Below are positions 15,230 to 23,256 of a DNA stretch of 41,747 nucleotides, one piece after another. How positions within the stretch are numbered: the stretch's first letter is position 1; every line of letters starts with the position of its first letter. The DNA is taken from NCBI GenBank assembly GCA_965245735.1, contig CBDFAX010000018.1, positions 1 through 41,747 of the forward strand, in the 5' to 3' direction. The translations under genes and the position numbers were made by a program. A model generated the notes under the pieces. The model had not been told where the DNA came from. It did no database searches and was given only the letters and a program-made list of their open reading frames with translations. The DNA comes from Abiotrophia sp965245735 (GTDB lineage: Bacteria; Bacillota; Bacilli; Lactobacillales; Aerococcaceae).

Positions 15230-16325
15230 TCGTTAGTTGGAAGCTATCCTTGAGGCCAGAGGTCACGTGAACCCCGTGATCCTTATCAATCAGCACCGCT
15301 TCAACCCCATCTAGGCTCTCAATAAAGGCCAGACCATCCTTGGTTCCCAAGAGGAAGAGCGTGGTCGACAGGGCATCCGCCTTGAGCGATACTTTGGTAA
15401 AAATAGTCGCCCCCGACAGGTCATTATCCACCGGATAGCCCGTCTTAGGATCTAGGATGTGGTGATAGCGGACGCCGTCCACTTCCACATAACGTTCATA
15501 AATCCCAGAAGTCACGACTGTCCCGTCAATGACCCGCTTGGTTCCCACGACTTGACCCCGCACCTCATCAGGATCTTGAACCCCAACATTCCACCCCTCA
15601 GGACTGGATGGCGAGGTGCCCATGACAATGACATTACCGCCCAGGTTGATAATGGCCGTATTGACCCCGTGTTTGGCGAAGATATTGCGAATGCCGTCGG
15701 CAATATAGCCCTTGGAAATGCCACCCAATTCTAGGGCCATGCCCTCTTCTTCCAGACGCACCGTTTGAGCTGCTTCATCTAGAGTGATCTTGTGGTAGTC
15801 AATCTTAGGCAGGGCTGCCTGAATTTCTTGGTCGCTAGGCTTGCGCGCATCTACATCGCCAATTTTCCAGAGATTGGACACAGCCCCGATAGAAATATCG
15901 AAGCGACCGCCTGATACTTCCGCCGTTTCTAGGCCCTGCTTAATAATGGTCAGAGTGGCTGGATCAACCTTGACCGCCTCATGGCCTGCCGCCTGGTTAA
16001 TGCGGTAGACATCCGACCCTTCCAAGTTAGTGGATAGCAGTTGCTCCATGCGGTCCATGTAGTCGTAGGCTTCGGTCATGGCCGCTTCGGCCTCTGATCC
16101 TTCATGAAAAATTTGCAGGGTGACGGCCGTATGGAGCTTGGTCTCAGCCCGCATGAGGGGCGTGGTCACCACTGGTAAGGGCTCCGAACTCGCTTCTGAG
16201 CTGGTGCTGCTAGCAGACTGGCTGGTGCTACTGCTGGTCTCCTCAGCACTGACCCAAACGGGACTCAAGGAGCCTAAGATTAAGAAGCCCAAAGCCAAGC
16301 CTTGCATTATAGTTGTTTTCTTCAT
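15201..16325 (-). CDS. fmnB: ApbE-family FAD:protein FMN transferase, exported
   Basis: A 374-residue ApbE/Ftp enzyme that transfers FMN from FAD onto Thr/Ser of target proteins outside the membrane. Family motifs are ELGGISKGYIADGI, NLGGNVIVMG, HHILDPKTGYPV and the metal-site region SLKADALSTTLFLLG. The ATG at 16325 follows AAAAAGGAG. The N-terminus is a signal peptide ending near WVSA-EE, followed by a Ser/Thr-rich linker (about 27-50). There is no lipobox cysteine, whereas the Listeria enzyme is a lipoprotein. Its substrate is almost certainly the neighbouring PplA. Confidence 0.92.
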   Translation of the reverse strand: MKKTTIMQGLALGFLILGSLSPVWVSAEETSSSTSQSASSTSSEASSEPLPVVTTPLMRAETKLHTAVTLQIFHEGSEAEAAMTEAYDYMDRMEQLLSTNLEGSDVYRINQAAGHEAVKVDPATLTIIKQGLETAEVSGGRFDISIGAVSNLWKIGDVDARKPSDQEIQAALPKIDYHKITLDEAAQTVRLEEEGMALELGGISKGYIADGIRNIFAKHGVNTAIINLGGNVIVMGTSPSSPEGWNVGVQDPDEVRGQVVGTKRVIDGTVVTSGIYERYVEVDGVRYHHILDPKTGYPVDNDLSGATIFTKVSLKADALSTTLFLLGTKDGLAFIESLDGVEAVLIDKDHGVHVTSGLKDSFQLTNEGYHLVED

Positions 16326-16339
16326 ACTTACTCCTTTTT

Positions 16340-16365
16340 GGTGGCACCCTATCTGGCCTGCCACC
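16340..16365 (-). promoter_or_regulatory. Leader hairpin before fmnB
   Basis: GGTGGCA (16340-16346) and TGCCACC (16359-16365) form a perfect 7-bp stem abutting the fmnB ribosome binding site. It lies downstream of the pplA terminator. It may influence read-through, stability or translation of the fmnB-dmkA part. No strong promoter is seen in the gap. Confidence 0.45.
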
Positions 16366-16410
16366 TAGCTAATCTTACCTGATAGATCAGGCCGGCTCTA
16401 CTTGGAGCCA

Positions 16411-16442
16411 TAAAAATAGAGGCCGGGAACAATCCCAGCCTC
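16411..16442 (-). terminator. Terminator between pplA and fmnB
   Basis: GAGGCTGGGA and TCCCGGCCTC form a 10-bp stem with one G-U pair, followed by TATTTTTA on the minus strand. It should end most pplA transcripts, so fmnB and dmkA would be expressed at a lower level by read-through or from a weak internal promoter. Confidence 0.82.
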
Positions 16443-16455
16443 CCTTCACTTCTTA

Positions 16456-17301
16456 TTATTCGCCAACAACGGCTGCTTTGATGACTTCTTTTTCACCTAA
16501 AGCGGCTGCTTCTAACAATTGTTTAGCATAGGTCTTGAAGGCGTTAGTTGTGTTGGTTGCTCCAGTCACAACATCTACATTGGCATTGCTAGACTTAACT
16601 AAGGCTTCGTTCAATTGCTTGACTGCATCTGCGTAAGAGACTTTAGTCTTGTCTGCCATCATCTTGTTGTAGTCAGCATCTTCAGACTTACGTTTGCCGT
16701 CTTTGTACATGTCGTAGTCTGCTTTTTCTACTTTACCGTCTTTGACAGTGAGGACGAACTTAGTAGTCCAGCCACGTTGGTCAGCTGGTGCTTCCAAAGT
16801 ATATTCGCCATCTTGAAGTGGTAATTTAGAGATGTTGACTTCGCCAGTCTTACCTTCTTTGGCTTGTTTCAAGAGCACCTTAGTAGAGAAGAAGAAAACT
16901 TCGCTAGTGTGGCTTGCGCCAGTCACTACGTCAGCCTTGCCGTCTTTTACCAGGCTTTCGTCTAATTTCTTCATGGCTTCAGCTGCAGAAACTTTAGTTT
17001 TTTCTTTCATTTTGTCGTTGTACTCAGCGTTTTCAGACTTCTTCTCGCCCTTGTCGTTGACATAGTCGTAGTTAGAAGAAGCAACTTTTCCGTCTTTAAC
17101 CACGATGGTGTGGTGGAGTTTCCAGCCACGTTCGTCAGCGTCAGACACAGCGGTATATTCGCCGTCTTTCAAGTCTTTGACTTCAAAAGTAGTGGTTGCA
17201 GCTGGTTTAGCATCTTCCGCTAAAACAACGCTAGACAAGCTAGTCCCCAAAGATAAAACTGCTGCTAAGAGCATAGTAGATTTCAACAATGATTTTTTCA
17301 T
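16456..17301 (-). CDS. pplA: Secreted flavoprotein with two FMN-binding domains (PplA-like)
   Basis: A 281-residue exported protein, the probable final electron carrier of the EET chain. A signal peptide with MKKSLLK and a hydrophobic core ends near SVVLA-ED. There is no cysteine, so it is not a lipoprotein. Two homologous FMN-binding domains (about 36-150 and 155-270) each start DGEYT. Each holds a flavinylation motif: DVVTGAS (124-130) and DVVTGAT (243-249). FMN would be attached at Ser130 and Thr249 by FmnB. The ATG follows AAAGGGG. No sortase motif or membrane anchor is visible, so the mode of retention is unclear. Confidence 0.92.
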   Translation of the reverse strand: MKKSLLKSTMLLAAVLSLGTSLSSVVLAEDAKPAATTTFEVKDLKDGEYTAVSDADERGWKLHHTIVVKDGKVASSNYDYVNDKGEKKSENAEYNDKMKEKTKVSAAEAMKKLDESLVKDGKADVVTGASHTSEVFFFSTKVLLKQAKEGKTGEVNISKLPLQDGEYTLEAPADQRGWTTKFVLTVKDGKVEKADYDMYKDGKRKSEDADYNKMMADKTKVSYADAVKQLNEALVKSSNANVDVVTGATNTTNAFKTYAKQLLEAAALGEKEVIKAAVVGE

Positions 17302-17380
17302 TCCAAATACCCCTTTACTGTATATGTTTACATCCTATAGTTTAACGCAATTTGAGTCTCATGTCCATGACAAGCCCCTC

Positions 17381-18358
17381 TTAAAAGTGTCCTTTCATAA
17401 CTTGCTTGAGCAAGTTAACTAATGCTTGGCTCTCTTGCTTGCCCCCGAGTCCTCTCAGGCGTTTCTCAGCCTTGCTTAGATAGTTGTCTACCAGGCGCTC
17501 CGTCTCTGTCAGAGTCCCTAAGTCCACTAGGGCTTGATAAAGGCGATCTAGCTCCTGCTGGCTCCAAGGTTGACCCCGCTCCTTAAGTTCTTGCCGCAGA
17601 CTTGGATCAGCCTGCAAGCCTAAAATTAGGGGCGCCGTATAGATACCATTTTGGACATCCTGCATACGGGGCTTGCCACTGACCTTGACATCCACCTGAT
17701 AGTCTATTAGGTCATCTCGGAGCTGGAAGGCCATACCAATCGCTTGGCCCAGATAGAAAGCCTGGCGATTCTGCAGGGCTGACTGACTCAGGCTATAGTA
17801 GCCGAAGAAAGTCGCGGCCGCAAATAAGAGGGCCGTCTTGCCTCGAATCTGCCGCAGGTAATCATACATGGTCATGCCCTGACGGTATTGGTTGGCAAGT
17901 TGGTTAAGCTCCCCAATCAGAATCCCCTCCATAACCCAGGCATCCAGAGGATTGCGATCAAATTCCTGTTGGCTCTTTTGAATCAAGCGAGCCGCATAGG
18001 TCATAAGATAGTCGCCCGCATAGATAGCCAAGCGGTTAGACTTTTGAATATGGAGGGCTTCAATGCCCCGGCGAGTATCCGCCTCATCAATGACATCGTC
18101 ATGAATGAGCGTGGCCAAATGCAGGACCTCAATAGCTGCCGCAATATAGCGTTTGGACTGGGTGATGCCTTCTGGAGTCAGCTGGGCCATGGCCAGACAG
18201 AGACCGGCCCGCAGGTACTTGCCTGGGGCATCCATATAGGCCAGAATTTTCTCCCGGACATCCGGGATTTTAAGCTGGAGCTCTGACTTCATCAGGGCTT
18301 TGACCGCCACGAGTTCCTCTTGAATACGTGGTAAAGACTCCCATATCGGGTGAACCAT
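17381..18358 (-). CDS. dmkB: Polyprenyl diphosphate synthase (EET locus)
   Basis: A 325-residue trans-polyprenyl synthase making the isoprenoid tail for the demethylmenaquinone of this locus. The first aspartate-rich motif is HDDVIDEADTRRG (about 91-103), the second FQLRDDLIDYQ (about 213-223). The ATG follows AAAGGAGG. It lies downstream of ndh2 and upstream of pplA, so it supplies the substrate of DmkA. A general heptaprenyl synthase role cannot be excluded from sequence alone. Confidence 0.9.
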   Translation of the reverse strand: MVHPIWESLPRIQEELVAVKALMKSELQLKIPDVREKILAYMDAPGKYLRAGLCLAMAQLTPEGITQSKRYIAAAIEVLHLATLIHDDVIDEADTRRGIEALHIQKSNRLAIYAGDYLMTYAARLIQKSQQEFDRNPLDAWVMEGILIGELNQLANQYRQGMTMYDYLRQIRGKTALLFAAATFFGYYSLSQSALQNRQAFYLGQAIGMAFQLRDDLIDYQVDVKVSGKPRMQDVQNGIYTAPLILGLQADPSLRQELKERGQPWSQQELDRLYQALVDLGTLTETERLVDNYLSKAEKRLRGLGGKQESQALVNLLKQVMKGHF

Positions 18359-18410
18359 GGGTGGCCTCCTTTCTAGAAAGTGAGAGGATAAGAAGCTCCT
18401 CTTACAAAGC

Positions 18411-18437
18411 GAGGCCCCACACGGGGGCCTCCTTATT
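18411..18437. terminator. Intercistronic hairpin between ndh2 and dmkB
   Basis: A perfect 8-bp GC-rich stem, GAGGCCCC / GGGGCCTC, with only CTTTG on its minus-strand exit. It is a weak terminator or an mRNA stabiliser separating ndh2 from dmkB. Confidence 0.55.
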
Positions 18438-18448
18438 TACTTGATTTT

Positions 18449-20449
18449 TTAGGCTGGTGGACCATAGTGGTGACTGGTGCGGCCATAGAGCCAACGATCC
18501 AGCTTCTTACCTAACCAAGGCATTACCCAGTAGTCCAGACCAAAGGCCCGACCAGAGCCATTCATAAGGGCGATAGCAACTGGAATAAACCAGATGTTAA
18601 CCCAGTAGAACATACCTGATAAGCAGAACATGGTGACTAAGACCACCGTCCCGGCATTGATTAACCAGACGAAGAGACCTGCAATCAAGGCTAAACCAAT
18701 TAAGATTTCCATAACGGTCATGAATTTTTGCATGAAGAGGGCCATATCGCGGTTAGGCACGAAGAAACGCATAATAGCCGCGAACCAATCTGGCATACCG
18801 TCTAAGACTGGTTTTGGACTTTCCCCATAAGCGTAGCTGAGGCCGAAGACTGCATGGCTAGCTTGAGCGACAGCGCCGCCGGCAGAGCTAGCTGCAGAGC
18901 TCATTGCTTCAGAAGCACCAGAAGTCACTGCAGAAGATACGGAGCTAACGGCTTCAGAGGCGCCAGAAGTCACAACCGATGACACAGAGCTAGCTGCCTC
19001 AGAGGCCCCAGAAGTCACAGCTGATGCTGCAGCATTTGCAGTTTCTTGTAACCAGGCAAATGGGAAGACAACTTTGTCCCCAAACCAGTTAGTGGTTCCC
19101 CAGAGACCGAAGGCCTTCTTAAGCCCTTCTAAGAGCCAAACAGACCCATAGAAGAAACGCAGTGGCACGGACCAGAGAATGTTACCGTGAGCAGCTAAAT
19201 GGCCGCGGAAAATGTTACGTTTGTCCTTAATCTTGAAGAACTCATGACGGACATAGGTCCACATGTAGTAGAAGGAACGAATGGTGAAGAAGTAGAGCAC
19301 ATTGACTAAGTGCTTCATCAACATAGCGAAGAAGCCAGTCAAATGCCATTTGCCCATGAGGAAGGCCACCCCGTAACGGGAGCCAATAGAAACCATAAAG
19401 CCATCGTATTTACCCTTGTAGGCGTGTTTCTCAGTTCCTTTGATATCGGCAATAATGTTGTGAGCGGCAGTTTCCCCAGTTTGTTCAGCTGCCTGAACGA
19501 TTTGAGGCGTTGGACGACCGCCTTCATTTGGATCTTCATAGTAAACCAAGTCCCCTACCACATAGATACCTGGGTGGTCCTTAGCTTCCATGTATTGGTC
19601 TGCTACCAGACGGTTAGCACGGCCCGTTTCTAAACCAAAGACCTTAGCTTCAGTATTACCTTGCACCCCGGCGGTCCAAATCGTAGTATAGCTGTCGATG
19701 GTCTTGCCTGACGCTAACTCTACGTTATGCTTGTTAACAGCTTGAATCCCGTCACCAGTTGAGACTTTGATACCGACTTTGGTCATGTAACGCATGGCCT
19801 TGTCTTGTTCCTTGTCAGTCACCATAGCCAAGATTTTTGGCGCGGCTTCTACCAAATGAACAGAGAATTCTTCTTCATCTAAGTGGTAATCCTTCGCTAG
19901 GCGAGGAACCCATTCGATCAGCTCACCGACCATTTCAACCCCAGTAAAGCCTGCACCGCAGACGATGAAGCTGAGTAAGGCACGACGTTTAGCTTGGTTA
20001 GGTTCGTGTTCGGCCTTGGCACAGCATTCCTTGATGTGAGCTCGAATGCGCTCTGCTGCCGCCAGTGACCAGAGGGTAAAGCCATTTTCCTTAACACCTG
20101 CGACGCCGAAGTCGTTAGCTTCGCCACCCATGGCTAAAATCAAATAATCATAATGATAGCTGTAGCTTTCACCTTGGACTGTCTTAGTGGCTTCATCAAT
20201 CCCGACAACCGTGTCTGTTACTAATTGTACTTTTTTGTATTTGTTGAAGATACGTTGTAAGTCATACTTGACCGCGTTAGCTTCCACACGTCCCCCCGCT
20301 ACCTCATGCAATTCAGTCATGTAGGTATGGTAGGCATGCTTATCTACCAAAGTAATCTTAACATCCGCGTCATTCTTGAAGGTCTTGCCCAACTTACGGG
20401 CGGCCGAGATACCGGCATAACCGGCACCGACAATGACGATTTCTTTCAC
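18449..20449 (-). CDS. ndh2: EET-type NADH dehydrogenase (NDH-2) with C-terminal membrane domain
   Basis: About 666 residues, much longer than the roughly 400 of ordinary NDH-2. The flavin site is IVIVGAGYAG near the N-terminus, the second dinucleotide site FIVCGAGFTGVEM, and a further conserved stretch is GIYVVGDLV. A membrane-associated segment (about 375-395) is followed by an Ala/Ser/Val-rich stretch with three 15-residue repeats (about 470-515). A C-terminal block of hydrophobic helices (DoxX-like in feel) ends in a basic tail. It oxidises NADH and reduces demethylmenaquinone. I take GTG at 20449, eight bases after GAGGAG, giving MKEIVIVGAG; an earlier start at 20458 is less well placed. 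Confidence 0.92.
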   Translation of the reverse strand: MKEIVIVGAGYAGISAARKLGKTFKNDADVKITLVDKHAYHTYMTELHEVAGGRVEANAVKYDLQRIFNKYKKVQLVTDTVVGIDEATKTVQGESYSYHYDYLILAMGGEANDFGVAGVKENGFTLWSLAAAERIRAHIKECCAKAEHEPNQAKRRALLSFIVCGAGFTGVEMVGELIEWVPRLAKDYHLDEEEFSVHLVEAAPKILAMVTDKEQDKAMRYMTKVGIKVSTGDGIQAVNKHNVELASGKTIDSYTTIWTAGVQGNTEAKVFGLETGRANRLVADQYMEAKDHPGIYVVGDLVYYEDPNEGGRPTPQIVQAAEQTGETAAHNIIADIKGTEKHAYKGKYDGFMVSIGSRYGVAFLMGKWHLTGFFAMLMKHLVNVLYFFTIRSFYYMWTYVRHEFFKIKDKRNIFRGHLAAHGNILWSVPLRFFYGSVWLLEGLKKAFGLWGTTNWFGDKVVFPFAWLQETANAAASAVTSGASEAASSVSSVVTSGASEAVSSVSSAVTSGASEAMSSAASSAGGAVAQASHAVFGLSYAYGESPKPVLDGMPDWFAAIMRFFVPNRDMALFMQKFMTVMEILIGLALIAGLFVWLINAGTVVLVTMFCLSGMFYWVNIWFIPVAIALMNGSGRAFGLDYWVMPWLGKKLDRWLYGRTSHHYGPPA
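18906..19040 (-). repeat. 45-bp in-frame tandem repeat inside ndh2
   Basis: Three consecutive 45-base units (18906-18950, 18951-18995, 18996-19040, the last partly degenerate) encode VTSGASEAxSSVSSx. The length is a multiple of three, so copy-number change would alter linker length without breaking the frame. Confidence 0.85.
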
Positions 20450-20485
20450 GCTCAACACTCCTCACTCTATTTTTTGATACTATAC

Positions 20486-20514
20486 ATTATACGGCTAAAA
20501 GCCTATTTTCTCAA
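20486..20514 (-). promoter_or_regulatory. ndh2 promoter
   Basis: Minus strand -35 TTGAGA (20509-20514), 17 bp, -10 TATAAT (20486-20491). The spacer contains the small dyad GGCT-TTT-AGCC, a possible operator. It is the strongest promoter seen for the EET locus. Confidence 0.85.
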
Positions 20515-20554
20515 CGATTATCGACTTTTTGCTAAATATTTCCCATTACTATCC

Positions 20555-21271
20555 TTAAAGATAGTGCTTCAATTGATCCAGTTCTTCTGGCTTAAGCGGC
20601 CGATAGGCACCAGGGGCTAGGTCCTGGTCTAAGACCAGATGGCCCATGCGCAGACGGTGAAGCTGCGTCACCTTGACACCCACCGACAGAAACATCTTCT
20701 TGACTTGGTGGAACTTGCCCTCCCGAATAGTCAGGCGGGCCCGACTTTCTTGCGGACCAGAGGCCTCAATTACCAAGTGGGCTGGCGCACAGGGACGATT
20801 CTGGTCAATCAGAATGCCTTGGGCAAAACTAGCCACATGGTCCTGGGTCAGCGGACCATTGACCACCACCTGGTATTCCTTCTCCACATGGTATTGGGGA
20901 TGCAACATGCGATAACCCAAAGGACCGTTGGTGGTCAGAAAGACCAGGCCAGTGGTAGAACGATCCAAACGCCCTACCGGGTAAAGACCTGGCGCCTGGT
21001 CTTGAGGGGCTAGACAGTCAACGACCGTGGTGAAGCGGTCATCCTTGACTGCCGTTAAGACTCCCTGAGGCTTATGTAATAGCCAATAGGTCTCAGCCGG
21101 CTGGGTCAAGGTCTGCCCCTGGACCTTGATTTCTTGCAAACCAGGATCCACATTACGGTTGGGGCGACGCTCCACTTGGCCATCGACTTGCACCTGGCAA
21201 CTTTTAAGTAGACGCTTAACTTGATTCCGGGAACCCAGGCCCGCCTGATTCATGACTTGATCCAGACGCAT
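20555..21271 (-). CDS. RsuA-family rRNA pseudouridine synthase
   Basis: A 238-residue pseudouridine synthase with an N-terminal S4 RNA-binding domain (MRLDQVMNQAGLGSRNQVKR). The catalytic domain holds GRLDRSTTGLVFLT, whose aspartate is the nucleophile. It belongs to the RsuA branch, which modifies 16S rRNA uridine 516; which site is used here cannot be read from sequence. It lies two bases after the DUF421 gene and so is the third gene of that operon. Confidence 0.88.
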   Translation of the reverse strand: MRLDQVMNQAGLGSRNQVKRLLKSCQVQVDGQVERRPNRNVDPGLQEIKVQGQTLTQPAETYWLLHKPQGVLTAVKDDRFTTVVDCLAPQDQAPGLYPVGRLDRSTTGLVFLTTNGPLGYRMLHPQYHVEKEYQVVVNGPLTQDHVASFAQGILIDQNRPCAPAHLVIEASGPQESRARLTIREGKFHQVKKMFLSVGVKVTQLHRLRMGHLVLDQDLAPGAYRPLKPEELDQLKHYL

Positions 21272-21273
21272 GG

Positions 21274-21906
21274 CTAGTATTCCACTATGGTGATGTTACC
21301 ATCAATATATTCTGCCAAGAAAATCTTGGCCACATCTTCTTGCCCTGCCTCGGCAATAGCTTGCATGAGCCATTCTTCGGTCTTGTCAATAGAATCCAAG
21401 GTTTTATATTGAATATGCCCGTCTGTAATTAGAGGATACTTAGGATTTTCCTCACCGTAAACCACAATATTAAGGCTACCATTTTGTTCGATCACTGCCC
21501 GCTTAACCTTCTTGATAGAGTAGATATTCTGACTACGCAATTTGAAAGCCAAATCTTGAGCCGTTAGACCTGCTGCTCGTGTCGCTTCCACATCGATGAC
21601 GCCACGGCTAATCAAGTCCGTTGGTTCCCCGTCGATGGTCTTCTTAAGGACTTGGTTGTGGGTTTTCAGCCATTTGAAGCTTAGAACTAGCACTAACCAA
21701 ATCATGAGAATAATTAAAAATTGCAGGATAGAAATACCAGGGTTATAAATAACCCCACCAATAATGCCCCCTAGGACATAGTTTTGGACCTGGTCACTGG
21801 CCGAAGCCGGCGCCAAATTGCCCTTACCTGTCAAATTAATGACTACAACCAAGGCCAACACGCCTAAGGCTAGCTTAATGGCGATATCTAAAAAATTTAA
21901 TGTCAT
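21274..21906 (-). CDS. DUF421 (YetF-like) membrane protein
   Basis: A 210-residue protein. Two or three N-terminal membrane helices (about 8-25, 45-60, 62-80) are followed by a cytoplasmic YetF-type domain (about 95-205). The function is not established; related B. subtilis proteins have been linked to spore germination or envelope stress. The ATG overlaps the DUF3290 stop (ATGA), a pairing common in lactobacilli. Confidence 0.85.
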   Translation of the reverse strand: MTLNFLDIAIKLALGVLALVVVINLTGKGNLAPASASDQVQNYVLGGIIGGVIYNPGISILQFLIILMIWLVLVLSFKWLKTHNQVLKKTIDGEPTDLISRGVIDVEATRAAGLTAQDLAFKLRSQNIYSIKKVKRAVIEQNGSLNIVVYGEENPKYPLITDGHIQYKTLDSIDKTEEWLMQAIAEAGQEDVAKIFLAEYIDGNITIVEY

Positions 21907-22352
21907 GGCTTTACCTCCACCAATTCGATCTTAGGCAGCTGAACTGCCATTTCCTCAAGGATATAGTGTCCTTCTCTATCGATGATAGTCCGATAGTAGC
22001 GGTCACCGGATTTGATAATGCCTCCGTCGGCCGCTGCTTCCGTATTAAGATAGAGCAATTCGGGCTTAGTCCCCAAATCTTCAGCCACCTGTTCCATCAA
22101 GTGACTAGCCCCTGAATATTGGCTAAGGGCTGCTTGCTTAGCTTGCGCATCTTGCCAACGAGTCCCAGCTAAAATAAAGAAGCAGATAATGCCAATAATA
22201 GCTAATTCACGGTACTTAGAATCCTTGTTGCGATGGTAGTAAAACCATATAGCCAAGCCAATTAAGATAGCCAAGCCAACGAAAATGGTCAATTGGAGCC
22301 AGTCCGTTATATTAATTCGACTCTTCATATAGTCATAAGAATAGAATTTCAT
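21903..22352 (-). CDS. DUF3290 membrane protein
   Basis: A 149-residue protein with two N-terminal helices (about 20-38 and 49-62) and a soluble C-terminal domain (about 70-149). It matches the DUF3290 family that is encoded with DUF421 proteins, and the two may form a complex. It is first in the operon, with GGAGG before the ATG and a clear promoter. Function is unknown. Confidence 0.83.
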   Translation of the reverse strand: MKFYSYDYMKSRINITDWLQLTIFVGLAILIGLAIWFYYHRNKDSKYRELAIIGIICFFILAGTRWQDAQAKQAALSQYSGASHLMEQVAEDLGTKPELLYLNTEAAADGGIIKSGDRYYRTIIDREGHYILEEMAVQLPKIELVEVKP

Positions 22353-22362
22353 GCCATAACCT

Positions 22363-22405
22363 CCTTACGCTACACTATTATAGCGTAAGGAAGAGGTATG
22401 GACAA
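22363..22405 (-). promoter_or_regulatory. Promoter with perfect 10-bp dyad for DUF3290-DUF421-rsuA
   Basis: Minus strand -35 TTGTCC (22400-22405), 17 bp, -10 TATAAT (22377-22382). CCTTACGCTA (22363-22372) and TAGCGTAAGG (22381-22390) form a perfect dyad with an 8-base centre that spans the -10 and the likely start. A repressor site is more likely than an RNA hairpin, because transcription would begin inside the dyad. Confidence 0.78.
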
Positions 22406-22407
22406 GC

Positions 22408-23256
22408 TTACAAACTCCGTAAAACTAGGCTAATCCCATTGCTATCGGTTACTTGCCAGCCCCCTTCTAGGACTTGAACTTTAGCTCCCAAATCTTGGGC
22501 TCGCTTGACGATGGCGGCCTCTTCTTGAGGCGAGCTAGCGACAATACTAAAGTGCTTAAGTCCTGCTTGGTCTGGTTCTTGTGGCGCTAGGCGACTGCCT
22601 GCCCATTGGTTGGCAGCTAACTGGTGGTGATAGGTCCCAGAGGACATCCAAGCCGCTGAAGACATCTGGAATTTGGTCTCCATGCCTAGCACTTGATTCC
22701 ACCAGACAGCCGCTCGCTTACTGTCTTGGACACTGAGGTGAATATGGCCAATGCGCGACCCCTCAGGCATTTTATAGGGCCCATCTAGAGGCTTGGCACT
22801 GTCATAGACGCCTTGGCCGTCCATTTCTAGGGTTACACCTGGGATGCGACCATCCGCCTCAATGTCCCATTGGCTGATTGGCTTGTCGCGATAGACCTCA
22901 ATGCCATTACCCTCCGGATCCTCTAGGTAAATGGCCTCACTATAGCCATGGTCAGAGGCTCCGATCAGCGGCAGGGCCTGCTTGATAGCATGGACTAGGA
23001 AAGTCCCCAAGTCCTCCCGGCTTGGTAAGAGATAGGCCACATGATAGAGGCCATAACGGGCTTGGCTTTCCTGTGGTGCGGCCACTGCTTCTAGGTAGAG
23101 CAAGGGCTGGTCACTGCCTTGGACGCCCAAGCCCACTCGCTCAGGGCTTTCTTCTAAGATAGCCATCCCTAAAGCCTGCCGATAGAAGGTCACCATATAG
23201 GGCAAATTCATCACATTGAGTGTGACAGATTCTAAATCAAACGTTTCTTGATACAT
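22408..23256 (-). CDS. Two-domain VOC-family protein (catechol 2,3-dioxygenase-like)
   Basis: A 282-residue protein of two glyoxalase/bleomycin-type (VOC) modules. The first (about 8-125) ends EDPEGNGIEVYRDKP. The second (about 165-280) starts IGHIHLSVQDSKRAAVWW and ends with a degenerate TDSNGISLVL. Histidine and glutamate metal ligands fit a dioxygenase or lyase such as the CatE/MhqA group, which handles quinones and catechols. The substrate here is not known. The dyad at its promoter suggests control by a MarR-type regulator. Confidence 0.78.
   Translation of the reverse strand: MYQETFDLESVTLNVMNLPYMVTFYRQALGMAILEESPERVGLGVQGSDQPLLYLEAVAAPQESQARYGLYHVAYLLPSREDLGTFLVHAIKQALPLIGASDHGYSEAIYLEDPEGNGIEVYRDKPISQWDIEADGRIPGVTLEMDGQGVYDSAKPLDGPYKMPEGSRIGHIHLSVQDSKRAAVWWNQVLGMETKFQMSSAAWMSSGTYHHQLAANQWAGSRLAPQEPDQAGLKHFSIVASSPQEEAAIVKRAQDLGAKVQVLEGGWQVTDSNGISLVLRSL

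Noticed and set aside
18906..19040. CRISPR-like array
   Set aside because: The repeated units are contiguous 45-base coding repeats in frame with ndh2, with no spacers. No CRISPR array was seen elsewhere.
20545..20575. A terminator at the end of the rsuA-like gene (ACTATC/GATAGT)
   Set aside because: Only a six-base AT-rich stem without T-run. Read-through into the ndh2 promoter region cannot be judged.
20555..22352. Possible EetA/EetB equivalents next to ndh2
   Set aside because: The genes are an RsuA-type pseudouridine synthase, a DUF421 protein and a DUF3290 protein. Their motifs and domain layout do not match the EET membrane proteins, and they have their own promoter.
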